Of a stretch of DNA of 64,000 nucleotides, positions 59,001 to 64,000 are shown piece by piece. The DNA is taken from positions 9,855,618 through 9,919,617 of the forward strand of contig NC_092013.1 of assembly GCF_042242105.1 (NCBI RefSeq), in the 5' to 3' direction. How positions within the stretch are numbered: the first letter of the stretch is position 1; each line of letters starts with the position of its first letter. Made by a program: the position numbers and the translations under genes. Source of the stretch: Pempheris klunzingeri. Lineage: Eukaryota > Chordata > Actinopteri > Acropomatiformes > Pempheridae. The notes under the pieces were generated by a model. That model was not told the DNA's origin, made no database searches, and was given only the letters and a program-made list of their open reading frames with translations.

Positions 59001-59560
59001 CTGGATCAGTAAATACGTTTCTCTGAATGATCTTTCTCCTCGTTAAACTTTAGGTTGCTGTATCCAAAGTGGTGTCAAATCTTAATATCAAGCTTTTCAG
59101 TGTAGTGTGCCGAATATAAAAGAAATACACTTGAGCAAAAACCATTTTTGTGAAACTAAATTTTCTTGTCTTTCTCCTTCTTCTTTGCTGTACTGTTAAA
59201 TCATCCTGTACTTCACTCAGGATTATCATGCATATCATGCAATTTGCAAGGAATTTTTCCTGATGAAAGTATATTTGATCAAATTTGATACATATTTGAA
59301 TGGACATTTGAAAGTATAATCTCATAGACCATGCACCTGATACATATGACTCCGATCTGGCCTGTCTTGTAGCATTAGGGGGTCCTGGCGGCCTGAGTCG
59401 TGGGGAAATGAGCCTGGCAGAGGTACAGTGTCACCTGGACAAAGAGGGAGCCTCTGACCTGGTCATCGACCTCATCATGAACACCACTAGTGACCGAGTC
59501 TTCCAAGAAAGCATCCTCCTCGCTATCGCGTTGCTGGAAGGTGGAAACACCACTATCCAG
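21628..59560 (+). CDS. itpr1: Inositol 1,4,5-trisphosphate receptor type 1, N-terminal two thirds (41 coding exons, runs off window)
   Basis: ER calcium-release channel opened by IP3. ATG is at 21650. Coding exons join without a frame break to 1,827 residues with SI and SII included; mammalian receptors have about 2,700-2,750. Exons: 21650-21741, 24108-24178, 32976-33085, 33643-33729, 34178-34336, 35198-35296, 36634-36717, 37116-37262, 37478-37573, 37895-37939, 38794-38948, 39735-39834, 40164-40324, 40421-40562, 40799-40957, 41564-41736, 42169-42288, 42499-42693, 42845-43096, 43205-43346, 43440-43593, 43685-43875, 44031-44163, 44247-44301, 44385-44550, 45016-45189, 45300-45374, 45468-45605, 45698-45823, 45947-46147, 46241-46492, 46986-47111, 47198-47326, 48714-48834, 49011-49195, 49279-49427, 49540-49651, 50422-50457, 56071-56118, 57641-57773, 59373-59560. 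IP3-contacting residues are intact with an offset of -2 from mouse: R239, K247, R263/R267, R502, R504, K506, R509, R566/K567. PKA sites RRDS1589 and RRDS1745 are kept. Which teleost itpr1 duplicate (a or b) this is cannot be told. Confidence 0.96.
21650..21741 (+). CDS. itpr1: itpr1 exon 2 (first coding)
   Basis: Residues 1-31, [21 protein letters not shown]. The exon itself starts at 21628 after CTCTCGTAG. The N-terminus is essentially the mammalian one. Confidence 0.96.
22537..22576. repeat. (CA)n microsatellite
   Basis: About 20 CA units, uninterrupted. Confidence 0.95.
23560..23875. repeat. Dispersed teleost repeat ending in ATTAATxxxTAATTG-like termini
   Basis: The text from GTTGATTGG...CAACCAATTAGTCG through CAAGATGACATCTTTTAAATGTC, TTTTGTCC, AAAGATATTC, to GTTGATTAATTTGCTAATTG and CAGCTC matches, from memory, a non-autonomous element very common in fish genomes. 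No coding capacity. Confidence 0.65.
24108..24178 (+). CDS. itpr1: itpr1 exon 3
   Basis: Residues 31-55, [23 protein letters not shown]. Phase 2 in, phase 1 out. Confidence 0.95.
24373..24426. repeat. (TG)n microsatellite
   Basis: About 25 TG units, ending in CGTGTG. Confidence 0.95.
30379..30473 (-). repeat. Truncated copy of the palindromic dispersed repeat, copy 2
   Basis: Carries CCAGTCTTTTTGCT, CTAAGCTAACTGACTGCTGG, CAGACATGAGAGTGGTATCA and CCCAAAATGTTT in the order expected for the reverse half of the element at 1481-1860. Confidence 0.65.
32976..33085 (+). CDS. itpr1: itpr1 exon 4
   Basis: Residues 55-91, [20 protein letters not shown] to LLNKLH. Slightly shorter than the mammalian exon: PGGNTDTV against PGANSTTDAV. 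Donor CAT|GTAAGT. Confidence 0.95.
33643..33729 (+). CDS. itpr1: itpr1 exon 5
   Basis: Residues 92-120 of the suppressor domain, [18 protein letters not shown] to QYGTVIQ. Confidence 0.95.
34178..34336 (+). CDS. itpr1: itpr1 exon 6
   Basis: Residues 121-173, [20 protein letters not shown] to YKLRSIGDN; beta-trefoil core of the suppressor domain. Confidence 0.96.
35089..35154. repeat. Perfect 33-bp tandem duplication
   Basis: Two identical 33-base units starting at 35089 and 35122 (TTTCTGAAATAACTCC...). It ends 43 bases before the exon 7 acceptor. Confidence 0.95.
35198..35296 (+). CDS. itpr1: itpr1 exon 7
   Basis: Residues 174-206, [20 protein letters not shown] to NPGCNE. The acceptor (GATTGAAG|GTG) has a weak pyrimidine tract. 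Confidence 0.95.
36634..36717 (+). CDS. itpr1: itpr1 exon 8
   Basis: Residues 207-234, [20 protein letters not shown] to VLKG; start of the IP3-binding core. Confidence 0.95.
36986..37014. repeat. (AT)n microsatellite
   Basis: About 13 AT units in intron 8. Confidence 0.9.
37116..37262 (+). CDS. itpr1: itpr1 exon 9
   Basis: Residues 235-283. Carries the IP3-contacting residues R239, K247, R263 and the TTGR loop ending at R267. Confidence 0.96.
37478..37573 (+). CDS. itpr1: itpr1 exon 10
   Basis: Residues 284-315, [20 protein letters not shown] to GHYLAAE. Confidence 0.96.
37712..37850. repeat. Dispersed repeat with GGATGAATAAATGGATAGATG start
   Basis: The phrase TTTATTAATCCCTCAAGAG followed by AAATTAAATTGTCATAGCAGC resembles, from memory, a repeat common in teleost genomes. 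Lies in itpr1 intron 10. Confidence 0.55.
37895..37939 (+). CDS. itpr1: itpr1 exon 11, SI alternative exon
   Basis: Exactly 45 bases, phase 0 to 0, residues 316-330 [15 protein letters not shown]. It aligns with the 15-residue mammalian SI insert (VDPDFEEECLEFQPS as recalled), a regulated cassette within the IP3-binding core. Its presence supports type 1 identity. Confidence 0.92.
38794..38948 (+). CDS. itpr1: itpr1 exon 12
   Basis: Residues 331-382, ending [17 protein letters not shown]. The first 20 residues are less conserved than the rest. Confidence 0.95.
39735..39834 (+). CDS. itpr1: itpr1 exon 13
   Basis: Residues 382-415, [20 protein letters not shown] to KPVMLR. Confidence 0.95.
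40164..40324 (+). CDS. itpr1: itpr1 exon 14
   Basis: Residues 416-469, [20 protein letters not shown] to ITQNERR; alpha-helical part of the binding core. Confidence 0.95.
40421..40562 (+). CDS. itpr1: itpr1 exon 15
   Basis: Residues 469-516. Contains [13 protein letters not shown] with R502, R504, K506 and R509, the key phosphate-binding residues. The preceding [18 protein letters not shown] is closer to ITPR2/3 than to mammalian ITPR1, as I recall them. Confidence 0.95.
40799..40957 (+). CDS. itpr1: itpr1 exon 16
   Basis: Residues 517-569, [20 protein letters not shown] to QQDYRKNQ; R566 and K567 complete the IP3 pocket. Confidence 0.96.
41564..41736 (+). CDS. itpr1: itpr1 exon 17
   Basis: Residues 570-627, [20 protein letters not shown] to VRKNREP. 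A GT-rich stretch follows the donor. Confidence 0.96.
42140..42164. repeat. (TG)n tract inside the exon 18 3' splice site
   Basis: About twelve TG units, then TCCAG|G. The repeat occupies the place of the polypyrimidine tract. Confidence 0.95.
42169..42288 (+). CDS. itpr1: itpr1 exon 18
   Basis: Residues 627-667, [20 protein letters not shown] to ILIETK. 120 bases, phase 2 in and 2 out, so skipping it would delete 40 residues in frame. Confidence 0.96.
42499..42693 (+). CDS. itpr1: itpr1 exon 19
   Basis: Residues 667-732; acidic SEEDEEE then [20 protein letters not shown]. Confidence 0.95.
42845..43096 (+). CDS. itpr1: itpr1 exon 20
   Basis: Residues 732-816, [20 protein letters not shown] to EIPSEIAID; highly conserved helical domain. 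Confidence 0.96.
43205..43346 (+). CDS. itpr1: itpr1 exon 21
   Basis: Residues 816-863, ending [12 protein letters not shown]. Confidence 0.95.
43440..43593 (+). CDS. itpr1: itpr1 exon 22
   Basis: Residues 864-915, [20 protein letters not shown] to KEDESK. Only a 91-bp intron follows, at the place where mammals carry the SIII cassette. Confidence 0.95.
43685..43875 (+). CDS. itpr1: itpr1 exon 23
   Basis: Residues 915-978, [20 protein letters not shown], then a variable Ser/Thr-rich linker, then [12 protein letters not shown]. Confidence 0.95.
44031..44163 (+). CDS. itpr1: itpr1 exon 24
   Basis: Residues 979-1023, [20 protein letters not shown], then a divergent acidic/Ser stretch. Donor CCAG|GTCAGG. 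Confidence 0.93.
44247..44301 (+). CDS. itpr1: itpr1 exon 25
   Basis: 55 bases, residues 1023-1041, [17 protein letters not shown]. Found by family match and splice sites; too short to stand out as an ORF. Confidence 0.94.
44385..44550 (+). CDS. itpr1: itpr1 exon 26
   Basis: Residues 1041-1096, [20 protein letters not shown] to VLQAFKQ. Confidence 0.96.
45016..45189 (+). CDS. itpr1: itpr1 exon 27
   Basis: Residues 1097-1154, [20 protein letters not shown] to STEPEHTK; the last 20 residues are variable. Confidence 0.93.
45300..45374 (+). CDS. itpr1: itpr1 exon 28
   Basis: 25 codons, residues 1155-1179, [20 protein letters not shown] to VVKE; shorter linker than in mammals. Confidence 0.93.
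45468..45605 (+). CDS. itpr1: itpr1 exon 29
   Basis: Residues 1180-1225, [20 protein letters not shown] to LQIPYEK. An internal CAG|GTAGGA looks like a donor but the frame reads through it as in mammals. Confidence 0.95.
45698..45823 (+). CDS. itpr1: itpr1 exon 30
   Basis: Residues 1226-1267, [20 protein letters not shown] to INLFLNPG. Confidence 0.96.
45947..46147 (+). CDS. itpr1: itpr1 exon 31
   Basis: Residues 1268-1334, [20 protein letters not shown] to [11 protein letters not shown]-domain homology region. Confidence 0.96.
46241..46492 (+). CDS. itpr1: itpr1 exon 32
   Basis: Residues 1335-1418, [20 protein letters not shown] to THEDCIPE. Confidence 0.96.
46986..47111 (+). CDS. itpr1: itpr1 exon 33
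   Basis: Residues 1419-1460, [20 protein letters not shown] to FLVDICR. Confidence 0.96.
47198..47326 (+). CDS. itpr1: itpr1 exon 34
   Basis: Residues 1461-1503, [20 protein letters not shown] to DQSTSLQ. Confidence 0.95.
47327..48713 (+). other. itpr1: itpr1 intron 34
   Basis: 1.4 kb, no exon or repeat recognised. Confidence 0.65.
48714..48834 (+). CDS. itpr1: itpr1 exon 35
   Basis: Residues 1504-1544, [20 protein letters not shown] to IKVLSDV. Confidence 0.95.
49011..49195 (+). CDS. itpr1: itpr1 exon 36
   Basis: Residues 1544-1605. Contains ARRDS with S1589, the first PKA site, at the same number as in the mammalian receptor. Confidence 0.96.
49279..49427 (+). CDS. itpr1: itpr1 exon 37
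   Basis: Residues 1606-1655, [20 protein letters not shown] to GGFIC. Confidence 0.96.
49540..49651 (+). CDS. itpr1: itpr1 exon 38
   Basis: Residues 1655-1692, [20 protein letters not shown] to RGYGEK, ending in phase 0 just before the SII region. Confidence 0.96.
50111..50137. repeat. (CA)n microsatellite
   Basis: About 13 CA units in intron 38. Confidence 0.95.
50422..50457 (+). CDS. itpr1: itpr1 exon 39, candidate SIIA-like microexon
   Basis: 36 bases between a strong acceptor (CTGTTCTCTTTCAG) and a weak donor (AAG|GTTCTT). It encodes [12 protein letters not shown] in phase 0 to 0. It sits where the mammalian SIIA segment begins (LISIDELDNAELP..., 23 aa) and shares only a loose acidic L...DE.D..P pattern. 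Transcript reads are needed to confirm it. Confidence 0.5.
50659..50702. repeat. (GA)n microsatellite
   Basis: GA run with two CAGA interruptions. Confidence 0.95.
51616..51661. repeat. (TG)n microsatellite
   Basis: About 22 TG units with an early TA interruption. Confidence 0.95.
52971..53010. repeat. (TG)n microsatellite
   Basis: About 20 TG units, uninterrupted. Confidence 0.95.
54144..54222. repeat. Dispersed repeat fragment (TTTATTTGTATAGCCCAATATC)
   Basis: AATTCAATTTATTTGTATAG, CCCAATATCACAA and CAGTGCTTTACAAAG are in the order of a repeat end often seen in fish genomes. Class not assigned. Confidence 0.55.
54420..54770 (+). pseudogene. Decayed DDE transposase fragment (Tc1/mariner-like)
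   Basis: Frame at 54481 reads [11 protein letters not shown], matching the SPDLNPIENLW-type motif around the third catalytic region of Tc1/mariner transposases. A stop (TAG) lies just upstream and the frame breaks downstream. Further matches to a common fish element, from memory: CACCACCATCATC, AATATCTTTTGGAAGA, GAAACTTGTAGAAACTATGCC. Not functional. Confidence 0.6.
55455..55665 (-). repeat. Dispersed palindromic-family repeat, copy 3
   Basis: Read on the minus strand it gives GACATTTTGGGAAATACGCT, then GAGTTAGATGAGAAGATTGA, GCTGGTTAGCTTAG, ACTGGAACCAGGGGGAACCA and AGCCTGGCTCTGTCC, the same order as copy 1 at 1481. Confidence 0.7.
56071..56118 (+). CDS. itpr1: itpr1 exon 40, SIIC-like alternative exon with NAGNAG acceptor
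   Basis: 16 codons, [16 protein letters not shown], phase 0 to 0 (AGG|GTAGGT). Aligns with mammalian SIIC (ELEPSPPLRQLEDHKR). The acceptor reads CCCAGCAG|C, so splicing after the first or second AG adds or removes one Gln, like the one-residue SIIB (Q) variant of mammals. Confidence 0.85.
56119..57640 (+). other. itpr1: itpr1 intron 40
   Basis: 1.5 kb, no exon or repeat recognised apart from a short CA-rich run near 57083-57098. Confidence 0.6.
57641..57773 (+). CDS. itpr1: itpr1 exon 41
   Basis: Residues 1721-1765, [15 protein letters not shown], then [14 protein letters not shown] with S1745 as the second PKA site (S1755/1756 in mammals, which have a longer SII). Confidence 0.95.
58845..58975. 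repeat. Dispersed repeat fragment
   Basis: AATGTAAAGAACATTGAATT and GAAATGTGCTATATAAATAG resemble a repeat end (TGTAAAGCACTTTGAATTG ... GTGCTATATAAATAAA) widespread in fish. Lies in itpr1 intron 41 (57774-59372), which otherwise holds nothing recognised. Confidence 0.5.
59373..59560 (+). CDS. itpr1: itpr1 exon 42 (last in window)
   Basis: Residues 1765-1827, [20 protein letters not shown] to EGGNTTIQ, phase 0 out (CAG|GTCAGT). The next conserved exon (HSFFCRLTED...) is not found before 64000. Confidence 0.96.
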
Positions 59561-62500
59561 GTCAGTTGAACCCATGTCTCTATTATACAAATCTGGACAC
59601 TAAAGGGATATCTTACTGCTGAACAACTGCTACAACATGAACCGTGGTAAAAATGACAGACTCACTTATATCACTTGGTGTAACTGATCTTCAGTGTTTT
59701 CAGTTCATGGGCTGTTATCTATGTGGAGGCTCAGCTTATACCACAGTGCATCTGTAAATGATCTGCAACAATCTGATCAGTCAGTAGCACACACTGTGTC
59801 ATGGATGCAAGTTTTCATTACTAGGGGATCTACAGTATGTGGGTCAGTGTGCCACTATAGCTGCACATGTACATTACCCAGGCGGCTCTCCTCACATTCT
59901 TATCTAGCTCTATATCATTTGGCTCAAGGGTCAGACCAGCTGCTTCTAATGTCTGTAGTTTGTAGGTTAGTATATTATAAAATATTTGTAATGTGTTGAC
60001 TTTTGACTGTTATGTGTACATTAGGCAATGTAAATGAGTGCTCTTTCAGTTTGCTTTAACCTGAGCCACTCTAGCTCCTCTTTCTCTGTCTGCGTCCCCC
60101 TGCTCGTCTTTTTTTTCACGGCCCTCTGTCTGTTGCTCTGTCTGTTGATCTCCCCGTCTCTCCATCTGTCTGTCCGTCTGTGTTGTTGTGTAAGCACGGG
60201 GCTTGCATAATCAGGTTAGAGCGAGGAAGCCACTGTGGCGGAGATAATGCTTTGGCTTCCCACGGCTGCTGCAGAGCTCCGTCACGTGATCCGTCTGCGT
60301 TACATAAGGCCTGTGTGAATGAACAATGAGGAATGTCTCAGCCTTCAAAACATTCCAGCCTCTCTCCTGCTCCCTCGCGCTCTCTTGCTGGCCCAAACTG
60401 GGTCATGCTGGGCCTCCGGAACTGGGGCAGTGGGGAGAGAGGGCGGAGGGACAGGGGAACACAGAGGGGATTGAAAAGAAACCAGAGCTCCTCTCACCCA
60501 AGTTTGCTCTGAAAAGGGAGGTTTCACTGGGGGGGAAACTACTCTGTATGCAGTGCTAGAAATGTACCACATAGTACAAATATTTGTGTTCCTTGAGCTA
60601 TTGGATAATTTCCTAAAAATTGTCAACAGTTTGAGTGTTAGTGAACGCTGGCATCTGCCCACTGTACTTTTTTTTTCTTTTTATTAAGAAAAAAAAGTTA
60701 AAAAGTGCAAGGTACTTTTTGCTGACAGCTTGAAGTTTGTGAAAAAAGCTATGCTTGATTTCTGAATTGAAATGTCTCAGTGTCATCAGATAAGAACTGA
60801 CCACTTCTCTTTTTCTATTTTCTCCTCAAGAAAACAAACCAAGTTTAATACCAGTTGGGTTTTTGTCAGTGTCTTCATTTGACATGCCGAGCTGAGCACC
60901 TGTTGGTTTTTGGGTATCGAGTTCTCACGTAGCACAGTTAACTATTTACTCATGACCTACATAGCACACAGAAATAGACCACACAGAGTAACTCAAGATT
61001 GCATGCACAGACACTCACTGACGTTCTACCATCAGGCAAGACTATTGGGTAAATGTCATAAGACTTCTAGACACATTTGCTGCTCACCTCTTTATTAATA
61101 CCACATTTCAGCCTTTCTGTGATAGCTATGGGAGAGCTCAGACAGCTTTCACTCATCAGCCATCTGGCGTGTAAAGGCATGGCATGCTGTTCTGTTTCCC
61201 TCCAAAAACTCTAGCATTGCAGGTGCGCTTAACCGGTATTTCAAAAAAACAAAACAATGGATTGGACGATCTCTCTTCAAGATGGGAAAATTATGAGAGA
61301 GGAGGCTGTGGAAGGGAGGAAAGGCAAAGGAAAGGAGGAAAAGGACTTGAAGGAGAGCAGAGCTGCAGTTCCATTTGGTTTGCATGTGGTGCTGCCTGAC
61401 ATAAGAGGGAGGGTGAGAGGGAAAGGGAGCGCGAGTATAAATAGCTGTTACATAACATCCCTTTGTTGATGCCAAGTGGCGGAACGGAAGGAGAGAAGGG
61501 AAAGCGCTATGACCTTGTTTTTTGCGTTGTCCGCCCCCACCTCGCCCCACTCCTCTCCGTCTCATTCCCCTCAGGGTTTGTCTCCATGGATACAGACAGG
61601 CTCTGTGTTTGCCCAACACTACAGGGGGCCCCTGAGATGCTCGTCCCTCTCCTCTTTCTCTCCTTCACCCTCCTCTGTTACTATCACTCCATTCTCTCCT
61701 TGACCACCATGTGTTACTTCATCCATAACGTCATTCCTCCATCATGCCACTCTTGTCCTTGCTTTTCAAGTGCTATCAAAACACAGATGGTGTCAGGATA
61801 CGGCAGCAGATTTTCTTACCCGGGCTTGTAAAGACCAGCATCGAAACACTACAGAGACAGCTACGTGGTTAGACGTGAGAGTTTAGTTTTTCGGTTCTGA
61901 TTTCGCAACCTCATGTACATTTCTAGAGAAACCATAGAATAAAAGTTCGTGTTTTTTTTCTTTTACTGTGACGTTCCATATTCACGTACAGGCTTTGTCT
62001 TTGTTTCAGTGACTCACTCCATCCACTAAACTCTGCTCGGTTCTTAGAAACAGGCCGTTTAAAAAATTACTCTTTCACTCTGCTGCTGCAGGAGAAAACT
62101 TTCACTGCTGGACAAAATCATTAATAACTCTAACATGACCAATACGTTCACCTCACAGCCACCATCAATCAAACAACTTACCTCTAGCACAGTGAAATAT
62201 AATAGCTCAGCTAACCCTGATCCATAAGATGAAATACCCCTGCCGGCATAGTGCTAGTCCTGCCAACCCTGCACTGTGAGCCCGACTGCACCCTGGGGCT
62301 GAATGCAGTACCTCTAGCTTGGGATATCCTAGAGATGAGCACCGTGACATTAATAAAATGATAGGCAGTGGAAAATGAATGTGATTACATAAGAATAAAG
62401 TTGGCAGTCACAGAGTTTGAGAACGAATACTGTATCACAGAGCATGTGTGATATGTGGGCGTGTCCTCTCAAAATTGGCATGTGCCTGTGCACAGACAGC

Positions 62501-64000
62501 TGACCCAGTTTTGTGAGTGAAAAAGTCAGTGGGTGTATTAGCGTATGCGCTCTCTTAGCTCGCATGTGCTTGTACTGTACGTGTGTGAGCGTGTGCGTGT
62601 GTCTGTGTGAGTTATGTAATGGGAGGGGGAGGGGGGGTTATGGCGAGTGCTCTTCTCTCTGTTTGCTCTGGTTGAATCAATGTGTGTTATCCTGGCCCTG
62701 GGCCTCATGCCTCCTGCCTGCTCTGCCTTCCTCACCCCTCCTCACCCTCTCCCTGGAGGCCCACACTTTAGCTGCCTGTTGGAGGACAGAGTTATGTGAG
62801 CAGAGACAGACCGGCATGACCATCACTGCCCCCCCCCCAGGCATGCTGTGAGTTGTGAGCTGTTAGTGGGTTGCCAGTGGTGCAGCTAATCCCCTCTCTG
62901 CGCTCTCCACTCTGTCATCAAGTTGTTTATTACGTGGTGGCCTTGCTCGGCAGCTTCCCCCCTCCCCATGCTGCTATCTCCTCATCCCTGAGTGTTGGCG
63001 GAGTGTGTACGTGCAGGAGGGTTGCTGCTCAGTGGTGGAGGGCCGGGGTGGGGCACAAAAAGGCTCTGGAATCTGCTTTGGGGCACAAGCGCACAGTTAT
63101 GTCATTGTTTCTTTGGAAGAAATTTGGCTCCGACGCTGTGTTAGCTCTGCTCTGTATTGTGTCAATAAGCTGCATACGCTCTCTTGTTTGGCTTCTTAAC
63201 TGAGTGGTCACCTTTTTTTATTCATGAATGAAAAGATTTAGCTGTGTTTTTAAATTAAATTTCAATGTATGTAAACCTCTTAGTGCAGACATCCTCAGAT
63301 AGTGTCCTTGGAGTAGGAGAAAGAAAGGCTTTTTGTCCCATTTTTGTTTTGTCCGTTTTGCTTAACGTTTTCCTTGTGACTATCATTTATTTGTTTCCTC
63401 CAGTAGCCCAGTTTTACATCTAACCTGGAAAGACAGATGGTTATGTAACAAACTTTGAGAACTGGCCTAGATACTGTCTGATAACATTCTCTCCTTCCCT
63501 ATCTCTTGCTCTTGTTTCCCCTCTCTCAATCATCTGCTTTTTTCCTTTTTACTCCCTTATTCCCTCTTTGGTGTCTGTCTTTCGCCTCCAGCTCTTTCTT
63601 TCTCCCTGGTCCCCACCAATCTCCATTTCTCTATCTGTGTAAGTAGGCCAGGCTTCTCCCTCTCGTGTCATTTTTCACCCCGTTAGTGTAGCGAAGCTGC
63701 TTCTGCTGGTCGAAGCCTTTCCATAGGCTGCAGCAGATAACAGGTCTTACATAATCAAAACAACAGCCCTGTGGGTTGGGACACGGTGTGCTCGCAGCCT
63801 CGAAAGTGTTCTAATTCTGTGTGACCCCATTCCACAGCAATAACTGCAGCGTTTAACCCGTCGCATCAGAAAATCCAGACTGGCTTCACTATGAATGTAT
63901 AATGTTTAGTGAGGTCAACAAAAACCAGATCATAAAGTTGGCAACTCGAGCCTAAGTCCATGTTCAGTGTTCCAACATCACGTTCATTGGTTTCACCCTT
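59561..64000 (+). other. itpr1: itpr1 intron 42, incomplete
   Basis: At least 4.4 kb without a recognised exon. Contains a GC-rich motif-dense block at about 60185-60345, a TATAAATA at 61436-61443 after a purine-rich run, an imperfect TG stretch at about 62577-62610, and a non-repetitive block at about 63660-63870. None is assigned a function. Confidence 0.6.

Noticed and set aside
61149..61619. 156-codon minus-strand frame
   Set aside because: Low-complexity Gly/Arg-rich frame opposite a purine-rich intronic run; no family resemblance.

Overview
The window is vertebrate genomic DNA, most likely from a ray-finned (percomorph-type) fish. The evidence is spliced genes with GT-AG introns, many (TG/CA)n and (GA)n microsatellites, several dispersed repeats that look typical of teleosts, and introns much shorter than in mammals. 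Gene order and orientation match the LRRN1 - SUMF1 - ITPR1 block of human chromosome 3p26. No SETMAR-like gene is visible between lrrn1 and sumf1. Nothing prokaryotic, viral or CRISPR-like was seen.

Layout. 1-3480: intergenic DNA with microsatellites and a palindromic repeat. 3483-13424: lrrn1 (+), with a probable TATA box and noncoding first exon near 3.5 kb, a 7.3-kb intron, and one uninterrupted 715-codon CDS at 11195-13342. 13343-15000: short tail-to-tail interval. 15001-20039: sumf1 (-), nine coding exons, 368 aa, reconstructed completely. 20040-20725: divergent sumf1/itpr1 promoter interval and the itpr1 leader exon. 21650-59560: itpr1 (+), 41 coding exons reconstructed in frame without a frameshift or stop. 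They encode about the first 1,827 residues: suppressor domain, IP3-binding core and most of the regulatory region. The channel domain lies beyond the window. 59561-64000 is the next itpr1 intron.

Roles. LRRN1 is a single-pass neuronal LRR/Ig/FnIII surface protein. SUMF1 (formylglycine-generating enzyme) activates sulfatases in the ER. ITPR1 is the ER IP3-gated calcium channel. They share synteny, not a pathway.

Most interesting points: (1) the itpr1 alternative-splice sites are remodelled. SI (15 aa) is present, SIII cannot fit in its 91-bp intron, and SII appears as a 12-codon candidate microexon plus a 16-codon exon with a tandem CAGCAG acceptor. (2) The 3' splice site of itpr1 exon 18 is built on a (TG)n tract, as in CFTR exon 9. 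(3) sumf1 intron 5 is 99 bp, stop-free and in frame, so retaining it would add a six-cysteine, 33-residue insert. (4) The sumf1 N-glycosylation sequon seems to have moved. (5) The sumf1/itpr1 divergent promoter holds an ETS-like site next to a CACGTG (CLEAR-like) box. Comparisons with mammalian proteins are from memory, not from a search.
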